A DNA stretch of 6,960 bases from Bacteroidaceae bacterium (GTDB taxonomy: Bacteria > Bacteroidota > Bacteroidia > Bacteroidales > Bacteroidaceae), in assembly GCA_028709135.1 (NCBI GenBank), contig JAQVXN010000099.1, forward strand, positions 1-6,960, read 5' to 3'. A program made the translations under genes and the position numbers. The notes below the pieces were generated by a model, which made no database searches, was not told where the DNA came from, and was given only the letters and a program-made list of their open reading frames with translations. How positions within the stretch are numbered: the first letter of the stretch is position 1; every line of letters starts with the position of its first letter. This document shows, in pieces, positions 1 through 6,337 of this stretch.

Positions 1-310
1 ACTCTGCTGCTCTTGCGATAACGTTTGTCCGGCTAAAATTAATTTATCCGAGCAGATTTATCGTTGGCGACAATCTCTTGACACAATAGGCAAAGCAGAC
101 AAAATGAAAAAAGCCATGTCAAACGGGATGTCTATTGTCTTCAACAATCCCCGGCTCTATCAAACAACGCTTAAATTCGCACCTATTATCAATAAACTTC
201 CACATTGCCTTGTTTACACAAAAATCAATGCATGGGGACAAGGGCGCGAAATGCCCTCATTTGCCAAACATTCTTTTGAAGAACTATGGAAAAAAGGAAA
301 AGTTAAATAA
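1..310 (+). CDS. lutB: Lactate utilization iron-sulfur protein LutB, C-terminal part (5' end outside window)
   Basis: This is the last ~102 codons of a gene that starts before the window; the reading frame begins at base 2. Seen: a cysteine cluster at bases 5-31 reading CCSCDNVCP followed by AKINLSEQIYRWR. This is the end of a C-x2-C-x2-C-x3-CP ferredoxin-type 4Fe-4S motif; the first cysteine lies just outside the window. The tail ending SFEELWKKGK is also typical of LutB. In the known family, LutB has an N-terminal LUD domain and a C-terminal double-cluster ferredoxin domain. It carries electrons in the LutABC complex that oxidises L-lactate to pyruvate in the cytoplasm. The stop lies 12 bases before lutC, so the two genes should be co-transcribed, with lutA expected upstream. 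An internal ATG at 104 is in the same frame and is not the true start. A different LUD/ferredoxin protein is the only real alternative. Confidence 0.88.
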   Translation, partial: LCCSCDNVCPAKINLSEQIYRWRQSLDTIGKADKMKKAMSNGMSIVFNNPRLYQTTLKFAPIINKLPHCLVYTKINAWGQGREMPSFAKHSFEELWKKGKVK

Positions 311-322
311 TTCTGATCAACT

Positions 323-907
323 ATGAACAGCAAAGATGCCATTTTGGCAAATATCAAAAAGAACATCCGGCATACTTATGACAAACCGGAAATCAACATT
401 CCAGGTATCCACTACCTCGACGTCATACAGCAATTCATTGATATCAGTAAAACGGTAGGAGGAAAAGTAGAACATCTCAAAAAAGGTGAAAATGTCAACG
501 AACTTATCAGGCGCTGTTATCCCGATGCAAAAAAAATAGCATCCAATCTCCCTGAAATAAATATTGCCACAACAAATCCAGACACGGTCAACCAAGCACA
601 AGAACTCAACGATACCGACGTAACCATCGTTCGCGGCCAATGGGGCGTTGCCGAGAACGGATGCATCTGGATTCCTCAAGACACCAAGGAAAAAGCGGCC
701 TATTTTATCTGTGAATATCTTGTCATTATACTCTCTTCCAAACGAATTGTTCACAATATGCATGAAGCCTATCAAAAAATTCAATTCAACAATTACGGCT
801 TCGGCACATTTATTTCAGGTCCCTCCAAAACAGCAGACATTGAACAAGCTCTGGTTATGGGAGCCCAAAGCGCCCGCGGCGTCACCATTATCCTGACAGA
901 CGAATAA
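323..907 (+). CDS. lutC: LUD-domain lactate utilization protein LutC
   Basis: A 194-residue cytoplasmic protein, close to the usual LutC size of about 190-240. It is the small LUD-domain subunit of the LutABC L-lactate oxidation system. Seen: a variable N-terminal region (about 1-60), then an LUD core with a glycine-rich motif GVAENGCIW at residues 108-116 and the C-terminal signature GPSKTADIE at 166-174, followed by a GA-x2-ARGVTIILTDE end. These match the paired motifs of LUD proteins, where the second reads roughly GPS-x-TADIE. The AENG form replaces the AE/D-[ST]-G seen in many LutC proteins; I believe AENG also occurs in other Bacteroidota. The ATG at 323 lies 12 bases after lutB, which supports both the start and co-transcription. 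No Shine-Dalgarno is evident, and no terminator is obvious after the stop. The family assignment is firm; the lactate role rests on lutB being next door. Confidence 0.87.
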   Translation: MNSKDAILANIKKNIRHTYDKPEINIPGIHYLDVIQQFIDISKTVGGKVEHLKKGENVNELIRRCYPDAKKIASNLPEINIATTNPDTVNQAQELNDTDVTIVRGQWGVAENGCIWIPQDTKEKAAYFICEYLVIILSSKRIVHNMHEAYQKIQFNNYGFGTFISGPSKTADIEQALVMGAQSARGVTIILTDE

Positions 908-1006
908 AGAATTCCACTTATACTGTGCAATCCGCCTAAAACAAAAACAACAAAATCTTTCTACCACTAGAAACCTCACCCTAGCAGGAAGAAAACTGAG
1001 TTGAAA

Positions 1007-1038
1007 TTTGCTTAATTCAAAAAAAAATTGTTCCTTTG
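1007..1038 (+). promoter_or_regulatory. Probable Bacteroidota-type promoter of rplS
   Basis: TTTG at 1007-1010 (-33 box) is followed after exactly 20 bases by TTCCTTTG at 1031-1038, which fits the -7 box TAnnTTTG except for T in place of A at the second position. Transcription should start about 1043-1046, giving a 5' leader of roughly 85 bases. The same 20-base spacing is seen in the promoter at 4772-4803. Confidence 0.65.
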
Positions 1039-1045
1039 CACTGCT

Positions 1046-1096
1046 TTTCGCGTAATCGCTGTCAGGATGCAGAGTTCCCTGTTATGTTGCGCGAAA
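1046..1096 (+). promoter_or_regulatory. Candidate structured mRNA leader of rplS
   Basis: TTTCGCGTAA (1046-1055) pairs with TTGCGCGAAA (1087-1096) as a 10-base-pair stem with one G-U pair. Inside it, CAGG (1063-1066) can pair with CCTG (1078-1081). No run of T follows, so it is not a terminator. The stem starts almost exactly at the predicted transcription start, so it would form a 5'-terminal hairpin. Ribosomal protein leaders often bind their own product, so L19 autoregulation is possible, but this is inference. I cannot assign it to a named RNA family. Confidence 0.45.
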
Positions 1097-1128
1097 CTGA
1101 TAAAATAATATAACTGCCACATTGAAAA

Positions 1129-1503
1129 ATGGAAGATTTAATTAAAGTTGCTGAAGAAGCATTCAAATCAGGTAAAGAATATCCCGAATTCCGTTCTGGC
1201 GATACTATTAGTGTTGCCTACAAAATCGTCGAAGGTAACAAGGAACGTATTCAGGTTTTTCGCGGTGTCGTTATCAAGATTTCAGGTCACATGGACCAGA
1301 AACGCTTTACGGTTCGCAAGATGTCAGGTTCTGTAGGTGTAGAACGTATTTTCCCTATGAATTCCCCTGCTATTGACAGTATCAAGGTAGAGAAAAAAGG
1401 AAAAGTTCGCCGCGCCAAGTTATACTACTTACGTGAACTCACCGGGAAGAAAGCCCGCATCAAAGAAAGAAGAGTTATTGTTAAAGGCCAAGAGAAGTCT
1501 TAA
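1129..1503 (+). CDS. rplS: 50S ribosomal protein L19
   Basis: A 124-residue protein of normal bacterial L19 length. L19 sits at the interface of the large and small ribosomal subunits. Seen: the hallmark segments FRSGDTISVAYKI (about residues 22-34), ERIQVFRGVVIKI (39-51), FTVRKMSGSVGVERIFP (60-76), and the basic tail KVRRAKLYYLRELTGKKARIKE (92-113). All are intact and in family order. The ATG at 1129 follows the A-rich, Shine-Dalgarno-free sequence usual in this phylum. The gene stands alone between its own promoter and a strong terminator, separate from the trmD/rpsP cluster it joins in many other phyla, as is usual in Bacteroidota. The hairpin leader at 1046-1096 suggests post-transcriptional control. 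Confidence 0.97.
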   Translation: MEDLIKVAEEAFKSGKEYPEFRSGDTISVAYKIVEGNKERIQVFRGVVIKISGHMDQKRFTVRKMSGSVGVERIFPMNSPAIDSIKVEKKGKVRRAKLYYLRELTGKKARIKERRVIVKGQEKS

Positions 1504-1523
1504 ACAAACTCCAAACAATCATA

Positions 1524-1570
1524 AAAACGGGATGACAGTCAAAAAGACTTCATCCCGTTTTAATATTTAC
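1524..1570 (+). terminator. Rho-independent terminator after rplS
   Basis: AAAACGGGATGA (1524-1535) pairs perfectly with TCATCCCGTTTT (1550-1561). The stem extends inward by AGTC/GACT (1537-1540 with 1546-1549) after a single bulged C at 1536, leaving a five-A loop. The right arm ends in TTTT followed by AATATTT. The hairpin begins about 20 bases after the rplS stop. The A run on the left and T run on the right would let it work on either strand. Confidence 0.9.
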
Positions 1571-1598
1571 ACGATCCTATCGAGGCCATTGTTATTTC

Positions 1599-1606
1599 TA
1601 GATTTG
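1599..1606 (+). promoter_or_regulatory. Possible -7 box of the bglX promoter
   Basis: TAGATTTG matches the Bacteroidota -7 consensus TAnnTTTG exactly and would start a transcript about 40-45 bases before the bglX ATG. No TTTG is found about 20 bases upstream (1575-1578 reads TCCT), so the -33 half is missing and the call is tentative. Confidence 0.4.
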
Positions 1607-1654
1607 TAATTATTATCGAGAAAAGCCCTTTTATCATACAAAAAAACACGATTA

Positions 1655-3865
1655 ATGAAACGCATCAAATTTTTATTACTTTATCTGCTTCTGTCCACTT
1701 CCGCTCTTTTTGCTACCGGAATAAAAACTAAACCTATTTATAAAGACCCTTCTCAACCTGTAGAAGTACGCATAAACGATTTGCTCAACCGAATGACACT
1801 GCAGGAAAAAATTCTTCAAATCACGCAATCAAGTGCAGGTTCAAACGACGTACCTCAAAACAGACTGGAAGTTGCTCAAAAAAGTAATCCACAATTAGGC
1901 TCTTTCATCTATGGGAACGAAAACGCCGTATTGCGCAACATGATACAAAAAGACGCCATCGAGAAAACTCGTTTGGGAATTCCAGTTCTCTTTGGTTGCG
2001 ACATTATTCACGGTTATCGCACCGTATACAGTATTCCCCTTGGAATTGGATGTTCCTGGAATACGGATCTTTATCGACAAGCCTGCTCCGTTGCAGCACG
2101 AGAATCAAGGCTAAGCGGAGTAGATTGGACATTTTCGCCTATGATAGACGTGGCACGCGACCCCCGCTGGGGACGCATCGCAGAAGGTTATGGAGAAGAT
2201 CCCTATACCAATGCACGTTTCGCAGAAGCTGCCGTGAAGGGATTTCAAGGTGACACCCTGAGTGCTCCTTACAGTATTGCAGCTTGCCTGAAACATTATG
2301 TGGCTTACGGCGCATCTGAAGCCGGACGTGATTACGTTTACGCAGAAGTATCCGATCAAACACTATGGGATACTTACCTTCCACCGTATGAAGCTGGAGT
2401 TAAAGCTGGAGCCGCTTCTATTATGAGTTCTTTCAATCTTATTAGTGGCGTACCCGGATCAGCAAATCCCTACACGCTTACAGAAATTCTAAGAAATCAA
2501 TGGAAATGGGATGGCTTGGTTGTTGCCGACTATGCCGCCATAGACCAACTTATCAACCAACATGTTGCAGCCAATCGCAAAGAGGCTTCAAAACTTGCGT
2601 TGGAAAGTGGTGTAAACCTGGATATGTGCGACAACTGCTATCCCGAAAACCTGGAAGCACTCGTCAATGAAGGCAAATTGGACGTAAGTACCATTGATAA
2701 CGCTGTCAAGAACATTTTACGTTTGAAATTCCGTTTAGGTCTCTTTGAAAGTCCTTATACCAAGGAACTCCCCGAAAAAAGCCGCGTCATGCAACAAGAT
2801 GGCCTCAATATAGTCAAGAATCTCGCTGAAGAAACTTTTGTCTTACTAAAAAATGACAAGAATCTCCTTCCACTTCAAAAAGACAAAAAAATAGCCTTAA
2901 TCGGACCTCTTGCAGACGAAAAAGGAGAACTTTTGGGCTGCTGGTCGGGTCACGGACACCCAGAAGACGTGGTTTCTATTTTCACCGGCATGAAGCAGGA
3001 ATTTGGAGAATCAAACGTGGTCTTTGCAAAAGGTTGCGAAATAGACGGCAATGACTCTACCCATTTTGGCGAAGCTCTTCAAGCCGCCAATCGGGCAGAC
3101 GTAGTTGTTGTTTGTCTTGGAGAACACAGTTGGTGGACAGGTGAAAGCGCTTCGCGTTCCGACATCACATTGCCATCTTTACAATTACACCTACTCAAAA
3201 CCATCGAAAATACCGGCAAACCTGTTGTACTTCTACTCGCAAATGGGCGTCCTCTAGCTTTGGAGGATGTTGCACCACACTGTAAAGCCATTCTCGAAAT
3301 ATGGCAGCCAGGCATACAAGCTGGCGTTGCTGTTGCTCAGACGCTTTCTGGAACTAACAATCCGAGTGGCAGACTCGATGTAACTTTTCCACGAAGTGTA
3401 GGACAAATTCCTATTTACTATGACCGCAGAAACCCAGCACGCACAGGCGAGATGGGACACTATCAGGACATTTCATCAGATCCGATGTACGAATTCGGCT
3501 ACGGCCTGAGCTATACACAGTTTACACCGAGCGACATCACAACGTCCTCCGTAACCGTACATGAAGGACAGCCTTTTCAAGTTGAGATCAACGTCACCAA
3601 CAACGGACAATATGATGGAAAAGAAGTCGTCCAATGGTTTGTATCTGCAAAAGCCGACAAAATTGCCCGCCCCATTAAAGAACTCAGGTTCTTTGACAAA
3701 CAGATGATTAAAAAAGGTGAAGCAAAAACTTTTAAATGTAATATCGATCCATTAAGAGATTTAGGTTTCGTAGATAACAAAGGACACCACTTTCTCACAG
3801 CAGGAGATTATACCATTTCGGCTCTCGGGAAAAATATTCAAATAACAGTTACACCAAAACCATAA
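1655..3865 (+). CDS. bglX: Secreted glycoside hydrolase family 3 beta-glucosidase, BglX type
   Basis: A 736-residue exported enzyme predicted to release terminal beta-linked glucose (possibly xylose) from oligosaccharides in the periplasm. Seen: a type I signal peptide, MKRIK plus a hydrophobic stretch, with likely cleavage after A20 (ALFA/TG) and no lipobox cysteine. The family 3 barrel spans about 35-360, with DPRWGR at 169-174, KHYVAYGASEAGRDY at 213-227, and the nucleophile region VVADY with D292. The alpha/beta sandwich spans about 390-600, with the probable acid/base E497 in GESASR. The FGYGLSY motif is at 614-620, then a fibronectin III-like domain at about 640-730. Length and order fit periplasmic BglX (about 750-765 residues). 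The usual SDW around the nucleophile is ADY here. No SusC/SusD or other carbohydrate genes lie beside it, so exact substrate is uncertain. It appears to be monocistronic between two terminators. Confidence 0.93.
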   Translation: MKRIKFLLLYLLLSTSALFATGIKTKPIYKDPSQPVEVRINDLLNRMTLQEKILQITQSSAGSNDVPQNRLEVAQKSNPQLGSFIYGNENAVLRNMIQKDAIEKTRLGIPVLFGCDIIHGYRTVYSIPLGIGCSWNTDLYRQACSVAARESRLSGVDWTFSPMIDVARDPRWGRIAEGYGEDPYTNARFAEAAVKGFQGDTLSAPYSIAACLKHYVAYGASEAGRDYVYAEVSDQTLWDTYLPPYEAGVKAGAASIMSSFNLISGVPGSANPYTLTEILRNQWKWDGLVVADYAAIDQLINQHVAANRKEASKLALESGVNLDMCDNCYPENLEALVNEGKLDVSTIDNAVKNILRLKFRLGLFESPYTKELPEKSRVMQQDGLNIVKNLAEETFVLLKNDKNLLPLQKDKKIALIGPLADEKGELLGCWSGHGHPEDVVSIFTGMKQEFGESNVVFAKGCEIDGNDSTHFGEALQAANRADVVVVCLGEHSWWTGESASRSDITLPSLQLHLLKTIENTGKPVVLLLANGRPLALEDVAPHCKAILEIWQPGIQAGVAVAQTLSGTNNPSGRLDVTFPRSVGQIPIYYDRRNPARTGEMGHYQDISSDPMYEFGYGLSYTQFTPSDITTSSVTVHEGQPFQVEINVTNNGQYDGKEVVQWFVSAKADKIARPIKELRFFDKQMIKKGEAKTFKCNIDPLRDLGFVDNKGHHFLTAGDYTISALGKNIQITVTPKP

Positions 3866-3964
3866 CAAGAATCTCATCTCTGTTTTAGTAGAAATTTCCA
3901 TCTTTTGGACACTGTTTCTTAAGAACAAATTGATTGTATTAGAAACACAAATTATTCCATATCT

Positions 3965-3995
3965 GTAGGTGCTTCAGAGCACCTACTTTTTTATT
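3965..3995 (+). terminator. Rho-independent terminator downstream of bglX
   Basis: GTAGGTGCT (3965-3973) and AGCACCTAC (3978-3986) form a perfect 9-base-pair stem with a four-base TCAG loop, followed by TTTTTTATT. It lies about 100 bases after the bglX stop, so the bglX transcript would carry an unusually long 3' untranslated region. I see nothing else in 3866-3964 except a short palindrome TTCTTAAGAA at 3916-3925. Confidence 0.92.
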
Positions 3996-4257
3996 AATTC
4001 AGTCTGCAACCATAAAACAGACAAAAAAGATCATAGTGAAAACACTTCATTAAAGCCTAAAGTCAACACAAAAGAGCAAAATGAACTGAAATGTTTAAAG
4101 AATGGAAGTTTCGGGGAAGAAAAGTTCAATTTGGCGCTAGGTCTATTGTTTATCTTTGTTTCCTTTTTTGAAAATACAGGCCGTAAAATAAACTCGTTGC
4201 TTTCAAAGAATTCATTCAATCGTGTTTTTCTAATTTTTATTGGCTCAATCAAAGTTG
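3993..4257. other. AT-rich intergenic stretch, no convincing gene
   Basis: Open frames here (plus strand to 4346, minus strand 4252-4031) lack a credible start or a recognisable domain. The plus frame has no ATG and could start only at a GTG inside the terminator stem. The one candidate signal is a promoter-like pair, TTTG at 4130-4133 and TATCTTTG at 4151-4158, described under findings. The sequence could be a decayed gene or the flank of a repeat element. Confidence 0.5.
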
Positions 4258-4337
4258 GTGACGCAGTGCGTCACAAAAGAAACGCAGTGCGTCATGAAAA
4301 AAACGCGTCGCGTCACAAAAGAAACGCACCGCGTCAC
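4258..4337. repeat. Four tandem 21-base repeats, each with a short palindrome
   Basis: Four units are centred at 4266, 4287, 4308 and 4329, an exact 21-base period. The consensus is roughly AAAAGAAACGCAGTGCGTCA. Each unit contains a palindrome around one free central base: GTGACGCA-G-TGCGTCAC (unit 1), ACGCA-G-TGCGT (2), ACGCG-T-CGCGT (3), ACGCA-C-CGCGT (4, one mismatch). In unit 3 both arms changed together, so pairing is kept. Because 21 is a multiple of three, one frame stays open and encodes a heptad such as KRNAVRH, but this looks like a by-product. The array lies in a gene-free region, about 500 bases before the VTC operon promoter. Binding site, RNA hairpins or selfish repeat are all possible. 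Confidence 0.85.
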
Positions 4338-4352
4338 ATACAATAAGAAGTA

Positions 4353-4407
4353 ACTTTTCATTTAGAACACAATATCCTGATAGAATTTCAGCCAAATAAT
4401 GAAAAGT
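4353..4407. repeat. Imperfectly nested inverted repeat beside the palindrome array
   Basis: ACTTTTCATT (4353-4362) and AATGAAAAGT (4398-4407) are perfect 10-base reverse complements separated by 35 bases. Within the spacer CTGA (4377-4380) can pair with TCAG (4388-4391). No T tract follows, so this is not a standard terminator. In DNA this AT-rich a chance match is possible. Confidence 0.4.
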
Positions 4408-4605
4408 ATCAAGTGTATCAAACAACCTACGAGGTGAAATGTTTCTGTCTGGTTAAAGTTCTGATCTATAAAATGCTTTTTAAAAAATAGGAATGCAATT
4501 AAAGTATTTAAAATTCGCACGTGTCAGATTGATATGGAAGCCTATAGAATCTGTTGTTCAAATATTAATATAAGGTATTCCACAAGTACATATTCCTCAA
4601 CAAAA

Positions 4606-4634
4606 ATAAATGAGCTGTGTAACATCTCATTTAT
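4606..4634. repeat. Nine-base inverted repeat of unknown role
   Basis: ATAAATGAG (4606-4614) and CTCATTTAT (4626-4634) are perfect reverse complements around an 11-base spacer. CTGTG directly follows the left arm (4615-4619) and recurs one base after the right arm (4636-4640). There is no T tract. It could be an operator or a chance match. Apart from this, 4408-4771 shows nothing I can call; it is AT-rich with only short, unconvincing open frames. Confidence 0.4.
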
Positions 4635-4771
4635 GCTGTGAAATAATTGCATCCCTAGACAGTATGACATTTTCCAGATTTTCCCACACTTTACCGCGTA
4701 TTCATCCTTTTTATCGCGAAAACAAGAAATATCTTAAATGTGACATTTCAATTAAAAAACAATCAAAAAAA

Positions 4772-4803
4772 TTTGCCCCACAAGGAATTTTTGATTAACT
4801 TTG
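4772..4803 (+). promoter_or_regulatory. Bacteroidota-type promoter of the VTC operon
   Basis: TTTG at 4772-4775 (-33 box), a 20-base spacer, then TAACTTTG at 4796-4803, an exact match to the -7 consensus TAnnTTTG. Transcription should begin at about 4808-4811, giving a leader of roughly 60 bases before the ATG at 4869. It is the best promoter in the window and has the same spacing as the rplS promoter. Confidence 0.78.
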
Positions 4804-4868
4804 GCAACGAATTCTAATGATAAGCACAGACCATCATCAAAAATATAGATAACAAATTGCTCGACGCA

Positions 4869-5600
4869 ATGAGAGAAATGTCTGCAATTACGCTTGACCA
4901 GATGAGTCGAATCAGGCTAATGAATCGTGTAGACACTAAGTTCTTAACTAACAAAGAAGAACTGTTGGAAATTTTGTCTTATGTCCAAAAAACCTATTTT
5001 GTACAAGAAGTAGAACATAAGAGAATTGCGAGTTATCGTACCACGTATTGGGATGATAATGAACATCATTTTTATCTCATGCATCAGAATGGTCACCAGC
5101 CAAGAATGAAGATACGTGTCAGAACATACGAAGATTCCGATGACCTCACCTTCTTGGAAATTAAAAGTAAAGATAATAAAGGGAAAACTCATAAAGTGAG
5201 AACTCGAGTAAAGTCCCAAAATGAATTATCACAAAGTGGAGGCAATGATTTTCTATCTGACAATGCAGGCATTGAACTAACAGAATTACATCCGTGCTTA
5301 CAGAATCATTTTAAACGTATTACCCTTGTTAACAATGGCATGACAGAACGTTTGACCATCGATTTCGATATTGAATACAATAATTTCGAGACAAACGAAA
5401 CGGCAGATACAGGTAATTTGGCCGTTATCGAATTGAAGTGCAACGGTATGTTTTTTTCTCCAATCAGCGATATCTTAACAAAGCTACACATCCACAGTGG
5501 TGGATATAGCAAATATATATTTGGATCTTTTATGACGAACTCAAACTTAAAAAGTAATCTCATTAAACCTAAATTTGTAGAAATCAAGAAATTCATATAG
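4869..5600 (+). CDS. VTC-domain polyphosphate polymerase-like protein
   Basis: A 243-residue soluble protein with the triphosphate-tunnel fold of the VTC domain. In yeast Vtc4 this domain makes polyphosphate from ATP. Seen: the opening MNRVDTKF with K24; the basic strand RMKIRVR (R79, K81, R83, R85); LEIKSK with E97 and K99; K107 and R111/R113 in the next strand; R161 before DFDIEY; LAVIELK with E188 and K190; and GGYSKYIFG with K215. These are the alternating basic and acidic strands that line the tunnel and bind phosphate and metal, all present. There is no SPX domain and no membrane segment, unlike yeast Vtc4. I start at the ATG at 4869; an in-frame TTG at 4857 adds four residues but is less likely. 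It leads an operon with the DUF4956 membrane gene 47 bases downstream. The last ~20 residues lie beyond the fold and overlap a duplicated DNA motif. Activity is inferred, not shown. Confidence 0.88.
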   Translation: MREMSAITLDQMSRIRLMNRVDTKFLTNKEELLEILSYVQKTYFVQEVEHKRIASYRTTYWDDNEHHFYLMHQNGHQPRMKIRVRTYEDSDDLTFLEIKSKDNKGKTHKVRTRVKSQNELSQSGGNDFLSDNAGIELTELHPCLQNHFKRITLVNNGMTERLTIDFDIEYNNFETNETADTGNLAVIELKCNGMFFSPISDILTKLHIHSGGYSKYIFGSFMTNSNLKSNLIKPKFVEIKKFI

Positions 5601-5627
5601 AAATTTATATAAACTAAATTTGTAGAA
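5569..5627 (+). repeat. Duplicated 14-base motif containing a -7-like box
   Basis: CTAAATTTGTAGAA occurs exactly at 5569-5582, inside the end of the VTC gene, and again at 5614-5627, in the gap before the DUF4956 gene. Each copy contains TAAATTTG, an exact match to the TAnnTTTG -7 box. No TTTG sits at the right distance upstream of either, so promoter function is uncertain. If the second copy is used, the transcript would start about 18 bases before the DUF4956 ATG. Confidence 0.6.
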
Positions 5628-5647
5628 CCCTTTTATTTAAAATCAAA

Positions 5648-6337
5648 ATGATAAGCCTGTTAACAACAAACTTGCTTGGTGCAATGACTTTTATGGGTAT
5701 GGACATCATCAACGTACCCGGTCTAGTAGAAATGCTTCTTCGTTTTATACTGAACATGCTCATGGTATGGATTATTGTTCAGTTCTTTTACTATCCGAAA
5801 AGCCAGCGCCGAGACTACTATTTTACATTCCTTCTTATTTCCGTAAGTATTTTTATGCTAATTTTCCTCATGGACGGTTCAAAAATGAAAATTGGAGCTG
5901 CCCTTGGACTTTTCGCTGTATTTGGCATCATACGTTACCGCACGGAATCTGTGCCTATTCGGGAAATGACTTACCTGTTCTTTCTCGTTGCACTTTCGGT
6001 TGTTAACGGGATGGCAGCGAAACTAAGCCTTTCCGAACTGATAATAGCCAACATTCTCTTTATTATTTCAGTAGCTGTCAGCGAAAGTAACAAACTGGCC
6101 AAACACGTTTCATGTAAATTCGTCAAATACGACAATATTAAACTCATTGTGCCCCAACGCCGTGAAGAAATGAAAGCAGACTTGGAAGAGCGTCTGGGCG
6201 TCAAAGTTCTGAACGTAGAAATCGGTTCTGTAGATTTCCTTCGCGATGCCGCACTTATTAAGGTCTTTTATGAAGGACTTGATAATGAAGCTAACACGGC
6301 CGACAGTCTTTCAGCCATGCCAAAAGATTATGAATAA
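5648..6337 (+). CDS. DUF4956 family integral membrane protein
   Basis: A 229-residue inner-membrane protein. Seen: hydrophobic segments at about residues 27-48, 58-75, 83-95 (short, possibly re-entrant), 107-125 and 129-145, followed by a soluble C-terminal domain from about 150 to 229. The segment FGIIRYRTESVPIREMTYLF at about 92-111 is the signature of the DUF4956 family, whose members often lie next to VTC-domain genes. That pairing is repeated here, with the VTC gene just upstream and the two almost certainly co-transcribed. By analogy with the yeast VTC complex it might anchor the polymerase or move polyphosphate through the membrane; this is inference only. The conserved arginines in RYR are candidates for contact with an anionic polymer. 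The C-terminal domain contains an alpha/beta-like stretch (KADLEERLGVKVLNVEIG). The family match is firm and the function unknown. Several in-frame ATGs (residues 13, 16, 18) make the exact start uncertain. Confidence 0.88.
   Translation: MISLLTTNLLGAMTFMGMDIINVPGLVEMLLRFILNMLMVWIIVQFFYYPKSQRRDYYFTFLLISVSIFMLIFLMDGSKMKIGAALGLFAVFGIIRYRTESVPIREMTYLFFLVALSVVNGMAAKLSLSELIIANILFIISVAVSESNKLAKHVSCKFVKYDNIKLIVPQRREEMKADLEERLGVKVLNVEIGSVDFLRDAALIKVFYEGLDNEANTADSLSAMPKDYE

Noticed and set aside
317..784. 155-codon minus-strand open frame
   Set aside because: Lies antisense within lutC, which has clear LUD motifs; this is a shadow frame.
958..973. Hairpin TTTCTA-CCAC-TAGAAA as a lutC terminator
   Set aside because: The stem is only six mostly A/T pairs and no T tract follows.
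4031..4252. 73-codon minus-strand open frame
   Set aside because: No recognisable motif or promoter. The AT-rich sequence easily yields such frames.
4258..4337. CRISPR array
   Set aside because: The period is only 21 bases, the sequence between palindromes is an A-rich part of the repeat itself rather than unique spacers, and no cas genes are nearby.
3969..4346. 125-codon plus-strand open frame ending in NAVRH-type heptads
   Set aside because: Its only start is a GTG inside the bglX terminator stem, it has no ATG, and it resembles no family. The C-terminal heptads are explained by the 21-base DNA repeat being a multiple of three.
4610..4798. 62-codon plus-strand open frame
   Set aside because: The ATG sits within an inverted repeat, no domain or compositional sign of coding is seen, and its end overlaps the VTC operon promoter.
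4857..4868. TTG start for the VTC-domain gene
   Set aside because: It adds only four residues before a good ATG at 4869, and the family fold begins after that ATG.
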